Shown: piece by piece, positions 15,814 to 22,649 of the stretch | How positions within the stretch are numbered: position 1 is the first letter of the stretch | Layout: each line of letters starts with the position of its first letter | Origin: Eubacteriales bacterium | GTDB taxonomy: Bacteria; Bacillota; Clostridia; Lachnospirales; Lachnospiraceae | Direction: 5' to 3' | DNA: 39,431 nt | Assembly: GCA_030524585.1 (NCBI GenBank) | Contig: JAUNGJ010000030.1 | Span: 1 to 39,431 of the forward strand | Translations under genes and position numbers: made by a program | Notes under the pieces: model-generated | What the model was told of the DNA's origin: nothing | The model's database searches: none | What the model saw: only the letters and a program-made list of their open reading frames with translations

Positions 15814-16482
15814 ATGTATCGGATACTGATTATAGAAGATGATTTTTCCATGGCGGAAGCGATGAAGAGACAGATAGAATCCTGGGGAAATGAGGTGCTT
15901 ATGGTCGCGGATTTTCAGAATGTGATCCGGACCTTTGTAGAATTTGATCCCCACATGGTTCTGGTGGACATTATGCTTCCTTTTTACAATGGATACCATT
16001 GGTGCGGCGAGATCCGCAAAATATCCAATGTGCCGGTGATTTTCATTTCTTCGGCGTCGGATAATATGAATATTGTAATGGCGATGAATATGGGAGGGGA
16101 CGATTTTATCGCAAAGCCGGTGGATCTGAGTGTGATGACGGCAAAGATCCAGGCGGTTCTCCGAAGAGCCTATGATATGGCGGGGAAAATTCCGGTGATG
16201 GAACACCGGGGCGCGGTGCTGAATTTAAATGATGCTTCCCTTACTTATGAAGGGGAACGCATAGAGCTTACCCGGAATGAGTTTCGCATTTTGCAGACCC
16301 TGCTTGAGAATAAGGGCAAGGTGGTCAGCAGGGACACCTTGATGATCCGGCTGTGGCAGGAGGATTATTATGTGGAGGAAAATACACTGACGGTCAATGT
16401 GACCAGACTCCGGAAAAAGCTGCAGAGTGTCGGCCTGGAGGATTTTATTACTACGAAAGTGGGGATTGGGTATAAGGTATGA
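15814..16482 (+). CDS. OmpR-family response regulator (BceR-like)
   Basis: 222 residues from ATG 15814, which lies 6 nt after AGGAGG; an upstream in-frame ATG (15778) lies inside the previous gene and would add a tail without homology. Receiver residues D9/D10, phospho-acceptor D52 (VLVDIMLP), S80 and K101, then a winged-helix domain ending TKVGIGYKV. It overlaps the intramembrane-sensing kinase gene downstream and precedes a BceAB-type transporter, the standard bceRS-bceAB order. It probably binds the TTACA-N4-TGTCA box at 17494-17507. Confidence 0.92.
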   Translation: MYRILIIEDDFSMAEAMKRQIESWGNEVLMVADFQNVIRTFVEFDPHMVLVDIMLPFYNGYHWCGEIRKISNVPVIFISSASDNMNIVMAMNMGGDDFIAKPVDLSVMTAKIQAVLRRAYDMAGKIPVMEHRGAVLNLNDASLTYEGERIELTRNEFRILQTLLENKGKVVSRDTLMIRLWQEDYYVEENTLTVNVTRLRKKLQSVGLEDFITTKVGIGYKV

Positions 16483-17486
16483 GACAGGAAAAACGGGGCA
16501 GGATTTTGATAAAATATATCAGGCAGTATCGTCTGTCAGCATTTGTATTTCTGCTTTTTGCAGGAATATATGCCGGTATTTTTTCACTGTATGATCTTGA
16601 GGTGGAGGCGGTGTTCTATGGGGCGTTACTCTGCGGACTAAGCGGAATACTGATTCTGGGATTCCATTTCTACGGTTTTTGGAAAGATCACAGAGAACGG
16701 GAAGGCCTGCTTTTGGGCATTGAATTTCAGTATGAGGAACTTCCCAGAGCAAAAACATTATCGGAAGAAGATTATCAGCAGATGATCCGCGTCCTGGGAA
16801 GGACCAGCAGCGAGCATTTGACAGATTGGGAAAGAGAGCGCCAGGACAGCCTGGACTATTATACTACCTGGGTACATCAGATCAAGACGCCCATTGCGGT
16901 TATGAAGATGAGCCTGCAGGGGGAGGATACGGAGGAACACAGAGAGCTTCTGGCGGAGCTTTTCCGGATTGAGCAGTATGTGGAAATGGTGCTTTCCTAT
17001 ATCAGGCTTGGCAGTACGGGAAATGATTTTGTGATCCGGGAATATGATCTGGATGGCATCATCCGGCAGGCCGTTCACAAGTATGCTTCCCAGTTCGTGC
17101 GGAGAAAGATCCGGCTGATCTATGAGCCGGTCCATGTGAAGGTACTGACGGATGAAAAGTGGCTGCTGTTTATTCTGGAGCAGCTGCTGTCCAATGCGGT
17201 GAAATATACTCCTTCGGGGAGTATTACAATTCGGGTTACGGAAGATAAGAAGCTGTCGGTGGAGGATACGGGAATCGGGATTGCCCCGGAAGATCTGCCG
17301 CGCATTTTTGAGAAGGGATTTACCGGATATAATGGAAGAGCAGACAAGAAGGCAACCGGTCTTGGCTTAAATCTGTGCAAAAAAACGGCGGAAAAACTGG
17401 GTATTCAGATCAGCGCGGAGTCCGAGCCGGGAAAAGGAAGTGTGTTTACGCTGGATTTAAATGAGAAGAGGTTTGCGATTGAATAG
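16479..17486 (+). CDS. Intramembrane-sensing histidine kinase (BceS-like)
   Basis: 335 residues. Two closely spaced membrane helices (about 20-38 and 43-66) with almost no extracellular loop are the hallmark of BceS-type kinases, which do not bind the drug but read the flux of their partner transporter. The phospho-acceptor segment is YYTTWVHQIKTPIAV with H133. ATPase boxes: N239 (LEQLLSNAVKYTPSG), VEDTGIGI (261-268), IFEKGFTGYNG and ATGLGLNLCKK. The gene overlaps its regulator by 4 bp and lies directly before bceA/bceB homologues at 17598-20347. Confidence 0.92.
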   Translation: MRQEKRGRILIKYIRQYRLSAFVFLLFAGIYAGIFSLYDLEVEAVFYGALLCGLSGILILGFHFYGFWKDHREREGLLLGIEFQYEELPRAKTLSEEDYQQMIRVLGRTSSEHLTDWERERQDSLDYYTTWVHQIKTPIAVMKMSLQGEDTEEHRELLAELFRIEQYVEMVLSYIRLGSTGNDFVIREYDLDGIIRQAVHKYASQFVRRKIRLIYEPVHVKVLTDEKWLLFILEQLLSNAVKYTPSGSITIRVTEDKKLSVEDTGIGIAPEDLPRIFEKGFTGYNGRADKKATGLGLNLCKKTAEKLGIQISAESEPGKGSVFTLDLNEKRFAIE

Positions 17487-17493
17487 CGGCATC

Positions 17494-17507
17494 TTACAAA
17501 ATTGTCA
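17494..17507 (+). promoter_or_regulatory. BceR-like operator, TTACA-AAAT-TGTCA
   Basis: This matches the inverted-repeat form TNACA-N4-TGTNA described for BceR-like regulators of Firmicutes. It lies about 55 bp upstream of the -10 of the transporter promoter and just past the kinase stop. A second ATTGTCA copy sits 21 bp downstream (17522-17528), after a small CCGG inverted repeat. Confidence 0.65.
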
Positions 17508-17541
17508 TCCGGAAGAGCCGGATTGTCACGGGAATCGATGT

Positions 17542-17567
17542 TGAACCTTTGGTGAACCTGCTATACT
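17542..17567 (+). promoter_or_regulatory. Promoter region of the BceAB-type transporter with 11-bp repeat
   Basis: TGAACCT occurs at 17542-17548 and again at 17553-17559, exactly 11 bp apart, directly before a -10 TATACT (17562-17567). TTGAAC (17541-17546) could act as a -35 but with only a 15-bp spacer, which suggests an activated promoter. The repeat core AACCT is shared with the LanFEG control region at 13577-13604. Confidence 0.55.
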
Positions 17568-17597
17568 GGCATCAGACAGGAAAAGGAGGTTATGGAT

Positions 17598-18362
17598 ATG
17601 GCTATATTAGAGGTTTCGTGCCTGAAAAAGATCTATACGACAAGATTTGGCGGGAGCCAGGTTCAGGCTCTGTCAAATGTATGTTTTTCGGTAGAGCAGG
17701 GAGAGTATGTTGCGATCATGGGTGAGTCCGGATCCGGAAAGACTACGCTGCTAAATATTCTGGCGGCATTAGATAGGCCGACGGGAGGGAAGGTGATTCT
17801 GGACGGGAAGGATCTGGGAAAGCTTCCGGAACAGGAGATTACTGCATTTCGAAGGCAGAATCTGGGTTTTGTGTTTCAGGATTTTAATCTGCTGGATACC
17901 TTTAGCCTGAAGGACAATATTCTTCTGCCGCTGGTACTGGGAAGGAAGAGTGTCCAGGAGATGAACAGCAGGCTTCTTCCGATTGCACAGAAGCTTGGAA
18001 TCCGGGATATTCTGGAGAAATATCCTTACGAGGTGTCCGGGGGACAGAAACAGCGGGCGGCAGTTGCAAGAGCGCTGATCACGAATCCCAGACTGATCCT
18101 GGCGGACGAACCGACCGGCGCCCTGGATTCCAAATCTACGGATGATCTTCTCAGGCTGCTTGGGAAAATTAACAGCGACGGCCAGACCATTCTGATGGTG
18201 ACCCATTCTGCCAGGGCGGCAAGCCGTGCGGGACGCGTGCTGTTTATCAAAGACGGCGAGGTCTATCATCAGATTTACCGGGGAAACAGTACCGATGAGC
18301 AGATGTATCAGAAGATTTCCGATACGCTGACACTGCTGGCGACGGGTGGTGAGTCACGATGA
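17598..18362 (+). CDS. Peptide-antibiotic ABC transporter ATPase (BceA-like)
   Basis: 254 residues from ATG 17598, 8 nt after GGAGG; the ATG at 17592 lies only 2 nt from that site. Motifs: Walker A GESGSGKT (42-49), Q-loop Q94, signature VSGGQ (146-150), Walker B LILADE (166-171) and H203. The compact MacB/LolD-like ATPase with an N-terminal TRFGGSQVQAL insert is typical of BceA/YxdL. It overlaps the permease gene by 4 bp. The complex frees lipid II-cycle intermediates from bacitracin-like or other cell-wall peptides and signals resistance need to the kinase. The drug range cannot be read from sequence. Confidence 0.93.
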   Translation: MAILEVSCLKKIYTTRFGGSQVQALSNVCFSVEQGEYVAIMGESGSGKTTLLNILAALDRPTGGKVILDGKDLGKLPEQEITAFRRQNLGFVFQDFNLLDTFSLKDNILLPLVLGRKSVQEMNSRLLPIAQKLGIRDILEKYPYEVSGGQKQRAAVARALITNPRLILADEPTGALDSKSTDDLLRLLGKINSDGQTILMVTHSARAASRAGRVLFIKDGEVYHQIYRGNSTDEQMYQKISDTLTLLATGGESR

Positions 18363-20347
18363 AGCATGGATTTTATACGAAGCTGGCATTTGATAATATT
18401 CGAAAGAACAGAAGAATTTATATTCCTTATATTCTGACCGGCATTTTTACGGTGATGATGTACTATCTGGTCACATCCCTGTCTCAGAATCCGGGTCTGA
18501 ATAATATGTATGGCGGGAATCATGTGGCGTTTACACTGAATTTTGGCACATATATTATTGGCATCTTTGCGCTGATCTTTTTATTTTATACAAACAGCTT
18601 TCTGATGAAGCGGCGGCAGAAGGAGTTTGGGATATTCAATATTCTTGGAATGGAAAAGAAACATCTGGCGGTTGTGATTTTGGCGGAATCGGCTATTGTG
18701 ACGTTTGCCAGTCTGGCGGCAGGCCTTTTGCTGGGAATGGTCTTTGATAAAGTTATGTTTCTGCTGATCTGCAAAGTAATTGATGTCAGGATTTCGTTGG
18801 GATTTTTCATCTCAAAAAAGGTGATTTTAAATACGGTACTGTTGTTCGGCATGATTTACCTGCTGATCTATCTTAAGGCGGTCTTTACGATCCGGATAGC
18901 AAATCCCATCGAACTTCTGCGGGGCGGCAATGTGGGAGAGAAAGAGCCCAGGGCAAAATGGCTGTTAGCTCTGCTTGGCGCAATTTTTCTGGGAATCGGG
19001 TATGGCCTGGCCCTTACGATCCGGGATCCGATTGCGTCTATAGAGGTATTTTTTGTGGCGGTCATCCTGGTTATTGCGGCGACCTATCTGCTGTTTACGG
19101 CAGGCAGTATTGTCATATTGAAGCTTCTTCGAAAGAATCAGAAATTCTATTACCAGCCGGAACATTTTATCAGTCTGTCCGGTATGATGTACCGGATGAA
19201 GCAGAATGCGGCGGGGCTTGCAAATATCTGTATTCTTTCTACGATGGTGCTGGTGATGTTATCCACCACCACCTCGCTGATCATCGGCATAGAAGATATT
19301 ATCCGCACCCGCTATCCAAATGATTTTGGAATTTATGCAGATGAGACAAAGGAGCAGAAAAGGACGGCTCTGTTTCAGGAGATTGATGAGCTGTGCAGAG
19401 AAAATGAGATTACAGTGCAGGATAAAACAGAATACCGGTACGCGTTGATTACGGCATGTGAGCGGGGAAATGAGTTCGAGACGGATGAGTCCAAAATTGA
19501 TGTGGTTAAGGAGCATTCTAAGCTTCGGGCGCTGGTTTTCCTCCCCCTGTCAGATTACAATGCATCTTCCGGGGAATGCCGGAAGCTGGCAGGAAATGAG
19601 ACCCTGTTCTTCTCAAAGCGGCAGCGCTATGAGGAGCAGCAGGTAAAGCTCCTGGGACAGGAATATGAGATTGCAGAGCAGCTGGATCAGTTTTTTGGAA
19701 ATGGAGTATCCGAAGCCAATATTGCCACCACCTATTATCTGGTGGTGTCGGACGAAGCCTTTGAAAGACTGATTGAAGACGGCCTGAAGGAGCTGGGGGA
19801 ATACTGTAATGTGAAATCGTATTATGGCTTTGATACGTCGGCGGATGAAAAGCAGCAGAAGGTGCTGGCAGATCAGATCGGGGAGAAGATATCTTCGGCA
19901 GAATTTAACGGATATATGGAGACGAGGCTTGGAAGCAGAGAGGATTTCCTGAACATCTACGGAGGATTGTTCTTCCTGGGGATTTTCCTGGGGGCGCTCT
20001 TTATCATGGCAACGGTAATGATCATCTACTATAAGCAGATTTCGGAAGGCTATGAGGACAGAGAACGGTTTGCGATCATGCAGAAAGTGGGTATGACCCA
20101 GGCAGAGGTGAAGCAGACGATCCGCTCTCAGGTGCTGACGGTATTTTTCCTTCCGCTTATTGTGGCGGCCATCCATGTAGCGGTAGCCTTTCCATTGATC
20201 CGGCTTCTGATGGCGCTTCTTAATATGGTAAATGTAAAGCTGTATCTGATCTGTACGGTGATTGCATTTTTGATATTTGCGGTTTTGTATGTGATAATCT
20301 ACGGGCTGACCGCAAGGACATATTATAAGATCGTAAGATGGAACTGA
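18359..20347 (+). CDS. Peptide-antibiotic ABC transporter permease (BceB-like)
   Basis: 662 residues with the BceB layout: ten membrane segments, FtsX-like at both ends, and a large extracellular domain of about 220 residues between segments 7 and 8 (roughly 310-530). The N-terminus KLAFDNIRKNRRIYIPYIL and the stretch MKRRQKEFGIFNILGMEKKH are typical. The large loop is thought to recognise the peptide and control kinase signalling. It is coupled to bceA by an ATGA overlap and completes the regulator-kinase-ATPase-permease cassette. No T-rich GC terminator follows, though the 19-bp inverted repeat at 20389-20435 might end read-through. Confidence 0.93.
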   Translation: MKHGFYTKLAFDNIRKNRRIYIPYILTGIFTVMMYYLVTSLSQNPGLNNMYGGNHVAFTLNFGTYIIGIFALIFLFYTNSFLMKRRQKEFGIFNILGMEKKHLAVVILAESAIVTFASLAAGLLLGMVFDKVMFLLICKVIDVRISLGFFISKKVILNTVLLFGMIYLLIYLKAVFTIRIANPIELLRGGNVGEKEPRAKWLLALLGAIFLGIGYGLALTIRDPIASIEVFFVAVILVIAATYLLFTAGSIVILKLLRKNQKFYYQPEHFISLSGMMYRMKQNAAGLANICILSTMVLVMLSTTTSLIIGIEDIIRTRYPNDFGIYADETKEQKRTALFQEIDELCRENEITVQDKTEYRYALITACERGNEFETDESKIDVVKEHSKLRALVFLPLSDYNASSGECRKLAGNETLFFSKRQRYEEQQVKLLGQEYEIAEQLDQFFGNGVSEANIATTYYLVVSDEAFERLIEDGLKELGEYCNVKSYYGFDTSADEKQQKVLADQIGEKISSAEFNGYMETRLGSREDFLNIYGGLFFLGIFLGALFIMATVMIIYYKQISEGYEDRERFAIMQKVGMTQAEVKQTIRSQVLTVFFLPLIVAAIHVAVAFPLIRLLMALLNMVNVKLYLICTVIAFLIFAVLYVIIYGLTARTYYKIVRWN

Positions 20348-20383
20348 GTTTATTTTTTATTATCTGGAAATTGTAGTTTGGTA

Positions 20384-20412
20384 TTGACAAAAAGAACATA
20401 TGTTTGTATAGT
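20384..20412 (+). promoter_or_regulatory. Strong promoter TTGACA-17-TATAGT of the radical-SAM/DNA-repair genes
   Basis: A consensus -35 TTGACA (20384-20389), a 17-bp spacer and TATAGT (20407-20412) lie about 85 bp upstream of the radical-SAM gene. The spacer contains GAACATATGTTT, a LexA-type box, so a bound repressor would cover both hexamers. Confidence 0.82.
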
Positions 20413-20435
20413 AGAAACAAACATATGTTCTTTTT
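20389..20435. promoter_or_regulatory. Double LexA-like SOS box in a perfect 19-bp inverted repeat
   Basis: The arms 20389-20407 and 20417-20435 are perfectly complementary, with a 9-nt centre (ATAGTAGAA). Each arm contains a box: GAACATATGTTT (20394-20405) and its mirror AAACATATGTTC (20419-20430). The first fits the Gram-positive LexA/DinR form GAAC-N4-GTTY. One box lies inside the promoter spacer and the other near the transcription start. Downstream genes have repair-type domains, which supports SOS control. For transcripts coming from bceB the same repeat would fold into a long AT-rich hairpin and might act as a terminator. Confidence 0.72.
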
Positions 20436-20496
20436 TGAGCGGTGATAAAGAATTTTATCGGAATGCTTGTGCGAATAATAATAAAGGGGGCGGAAG

Positions 20497-21828
20497 ATGA
20501 TGAGGATAACACAGGACCTGCCGGTGATGGAGAAGCTGAAGATATTGACGGATGCGGCCAAATATGACGTGGCCTGCACTTCCAGCGGGAATCAGCGGAG
20601 GAATGACGGAACCGGCCTTGGAAGCTGTGTGCAGGCAGGGCTCTGTCACAGCTTTGCGGCGGACGGAAGATGCATTTCGCTGCTGAAGATATTATTTACC
20701 AATGAATGTATTTTTGACTGTAAATATTGCACGAACCGCCGAAGCAACGATGTGCCCAGAGCTTCCTTCACACCGGATGAGGTCTGTGAGCTTACCCTGG
20801 AATTTTATCGGAGGAACTATATTGAAGGTCTGTTCTTAAGCTCGGGAGTGATGGGGAGTCCGGATTATACCATGGAGCTTCTGTATGCCACCCTTTATAA
20901 GCTGCGCCGGGAGAGAAGGTTCCAGGGGTACATTCATGTGAAGGCGATACCGGGAGCCAGTCTGGAACTGGTGCGGAAAGTGGGATTTCTGGCAGACCGG
21001 ATGAGTGTGAATCTGGAGTTTGCCACGTCGGGAGGATTGAAGAAACTGGCGCCCCACAAGACCAGAAAGAATATTCTGGAACCGATGCGCCTGGTACAGA
21101 ATGGCATGGCAGAGAATAAATATGAGATACAGACCTACCGACATGCGCCGGATTTTGTGCCGGCAGGGCAGAGTACACAGATGATCATCGGAGCGACGCC
21201 GGAATCGGATTACCAGATCTTACAGGTGGCAGAGTCTCTGTATAAAAAGTTTGAATTGAAGAGGGTCTTCTATTCGGCCTTTGTTCATGTGAATGATGAT
21301 AAGAACCTGCCGGCGAGAACCGACGCCGGGCCGCCGCTTTTACGGGAGCACAGATTATATCAGGCGGACTGGCTGCTGCGTTATTATCAGTTTGAGGCGG
21401 AGGAGCTGCTGTCTGAGGCGGAGCCGAATTTTAACGTGCTGTTTGATCCGAAGTGTAACTGGGCGCTCAGGCATCTGGAAGTATTTCCGGTGGAGGTGAA
21501 CCGGGCAGGCTATGAGCTTCTTCTGAGGGTTCCGGGGCTTGGATACCGTTCTGCTCAGAGGATCGTCCGGGCAAGGCGTCTGGGAAGCCTGGATTTTGCG
21601 GACCTTAAGAAGATGGGCGTGGTGCTGAAGCGGGCGATGTATTTTCTGACCTGTAATGGAAAGATGATGTATCCGACGAAGATGGATGAGGATTATATTG
21701 CGAGGAATCTTTTGCGTGCCGGAGAGAAACTTCCGGAAGGAGCGGACGGTATGACATACCGGCAGTTGTCTTTATTTGATGATGTGAAATTTGGTGGTGG
21801 GATCAATGAAAAGAATCTATGTGTGTAA
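20497..21828 (+). CDS. Putative DNA modification/repair radical SAM protein (TIGR03916-like)
   Basis: 443 residues. The radical-SAM cluster motif CxxxCxxC is seen as CIFDCKYC (C71, C75, C78), binding a [4Fe-4S] cluster and S-adenosylmethionine. An N-terminal segment KLKILTDAAKYDVACTSSG and a further cysteine pair (C44, C50) precede it. Near the C-terminus (about 335-366) VNRAGYELLLRVPGLGYRSA and the following basic residues form a helix-hairpin-helix, a DNA-binding element. The family is annotated as a putative DNA modification/repair protein, often linked to a uracil-DNA-glycosylase-like partner; its reaction is unknown. ATG 20497 follows GGGGGCGGA; 20500 and 20527 are alternatives. It is the first gene after a LexA-like promoter and overlaps the next gene. 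Confidence 0.87.
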   Translation: MMRITQDLPVMEKLKILTDAAKYDVACTSSGNQRRNDGTGLGSCVQAGLCHSFAADGRCISLLKILFTNECIFDCKYCTNRRSNDVPRASFTPDEVCELTLEFYRRNYIEGLFLSSGVMGSPDYTMELLYATLYKLRRERRFQGYIHVKAIPGASLELVRKVGFLADRMSVNLEFATSGGLKKLAPHKTRKNILEPMRLVQNGMAENKYEIQTYRHAPDFVPAGQSTQMIIGATPESDYQILQVAESLYKKFELKRVFYSAFVHVNDDKNLPARTDAGPPLLREHRLYQADWLLRYYQFEAEELLSEAEPNFNVLFDPKCNWALRHLEVFPVEVNRAGYELLLRVPGLGYRSAQRIVRARRLGSLDFADLKKMGVVLKRAMYFLTCNGKMMYPTKMDEDYIARNLLRAGEKLPEGADGMTYRQLSLFDDVKFGGGINEKNLCV

Positions 21829-22579
21829 CGATGAAGTGACGGGGCTTTTTTCTGCTATTTATGATGCATGGAGGGCAGTTGTGGTGGACGGTGTTCCGGA
21901 GTGCGGAATCCGTTTCCGGGGACATATTGAGCAGGAGCTGTTCTGTGAATATACGGAGGTTCAGGAGAACGAGAAAAAGGTTCAGGCAGTAGAACGGCTG
22001 ATTCTTCGAAATCTGGGATGGTATGCATACAAGCGGATCTATCAGGCGGCTTTGGCGGCGGATGTGCGGAAAGGGGATGCGGTGCTTGGGACGATGCTGG
22101 CCGCCAGAGAGATACCGGACAGCCGGAGGATTATGGACTATATGGGAAATGCTCAGGTGCAGAAGGTGTTTGAGCTAAGCAGATATGTGGGCTCGGAAGC
22201 CCATCAGTGGATGGAATTTCTGCGTTTTCGCGAATTGAAGAATGGGGTTCTGTACGCGGGATTTGCCCCCAAAAGCCGGGTACTGACCTGTGTGGCCCCT
22301 CATTTTGCCGACCGGTTTTCCGTGGAGAACTGGATGATCTATGACGAGACCTACCAGGAGTATGCGGTACATGAGGCGGGAAAGCAGTGGGTGCTTGTGT
22401 CCGGGGAGAGGCTGGATGAAGAGCTGACAGGCGCATTTTCGAAGGATGAAAGAATGTATCAGGATCTGTGGAGGCAGTTTACCACGTCTATTGCCATTGA
22501 GGACCGGAGGAATCCAAGGTGTCAGATGGGACACCTTCCGCTCTGGTACCGGAAGAATATGGTGGAATTTGGAATATAG
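21806..22579 (+). CDS. DUF4130-type protein, probable DNA metabolism partner of the radical SAM enzyme (TIGR03915-like)
   Basis: 257 residues from ATG 21806 (MKRIYVCNDEVTGLFSAIYDAW), which overlaps the radical-SAM gene by 23 bp; GGTGGTGGGA serves as ribosome site. The family is defined by its fixed linkage to the upstream radical-SAM protein and, in other genomes, by fusion to a uracil-DNA-glycosylase domain. In this protein the C-terminal half is short (ending DRRNPRCQMGHLPLWYRKNM) and I see no separate glycosylase domain. The tight overlap implies the two proteins work together. The biochemical role is unknown; action on damaged or modified DNA is inferred from the helix-hairpin-helix partner, the LexA-like box and the helicase downstream. 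Confidence 0.83.
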   Translation: MKRIYVCNDEVTGLFSAIYDAWRAVVVDGVPECGIRFRGHIEQELFCEYTEVQENEKKVQAVERLILRNLGWYAYKRIYQAALAADVRKGDAVLGTMLAAREIPDSRRIMDYMGNAQVQKVFELSRYVGSEAHQWMEFLRFRELKNGVLYAGFAPKSRVLTCVAPHFADRFSVENWMIYDETYQEYAVHEAGKQWVLVSGERLDEELTGAFSKDERMYQDLWRQFTTSIAIEDRRNPRCQMGHLPLWYRKNMVEFGI

Positions 22580-22584
22580 ACAGA

Positions 22585-22613
22585 TTGCGCGGCTATTTGA
22601 ATTGTTGTACAAT
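22585..22613 (+). promoter_or_regulatory. Possible internal promoter TTGCGC-17-TACAAT before the helicase gene
   Basis: TTGCGC (22585-22590), a 17-bp spacer and TACAAT (22608-22613) lie in the 70-bp gap between the DUF4130 gene and the helicase gene. It may give LexA-independent helicase expression; no SOS-like box is seen here. Confidence 0.45.
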
Positions 22614-22649
22614 AATCCATAACAGTAGAGGAAAGAAAGACTGGTAATT

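Noticed and set aside
15472..16206. 244-codon minus-strand frame opposite the kinase/regulator junction
   Set aside because: It is antisense to two genes with complete catalytic motifs; His/Arg-rich and without homology.
10938..17600. Search for a lantibiotic precursor peptide near the LanFEG and BceAB genes
   Set aside because: No short frame with a leader-like N-terminus and a Ser/Thr/Cys-rich C-terminus behind a ribosome site was seen; gaps here are too short.
20389..20435. 19-bp inverted repeat read purely as the terminator of bceB
   Set aside because: It contains a consensus promoter and LexA-type boxes in exact register, so operator function explains more of it; termination of read-through remains a possible second role.
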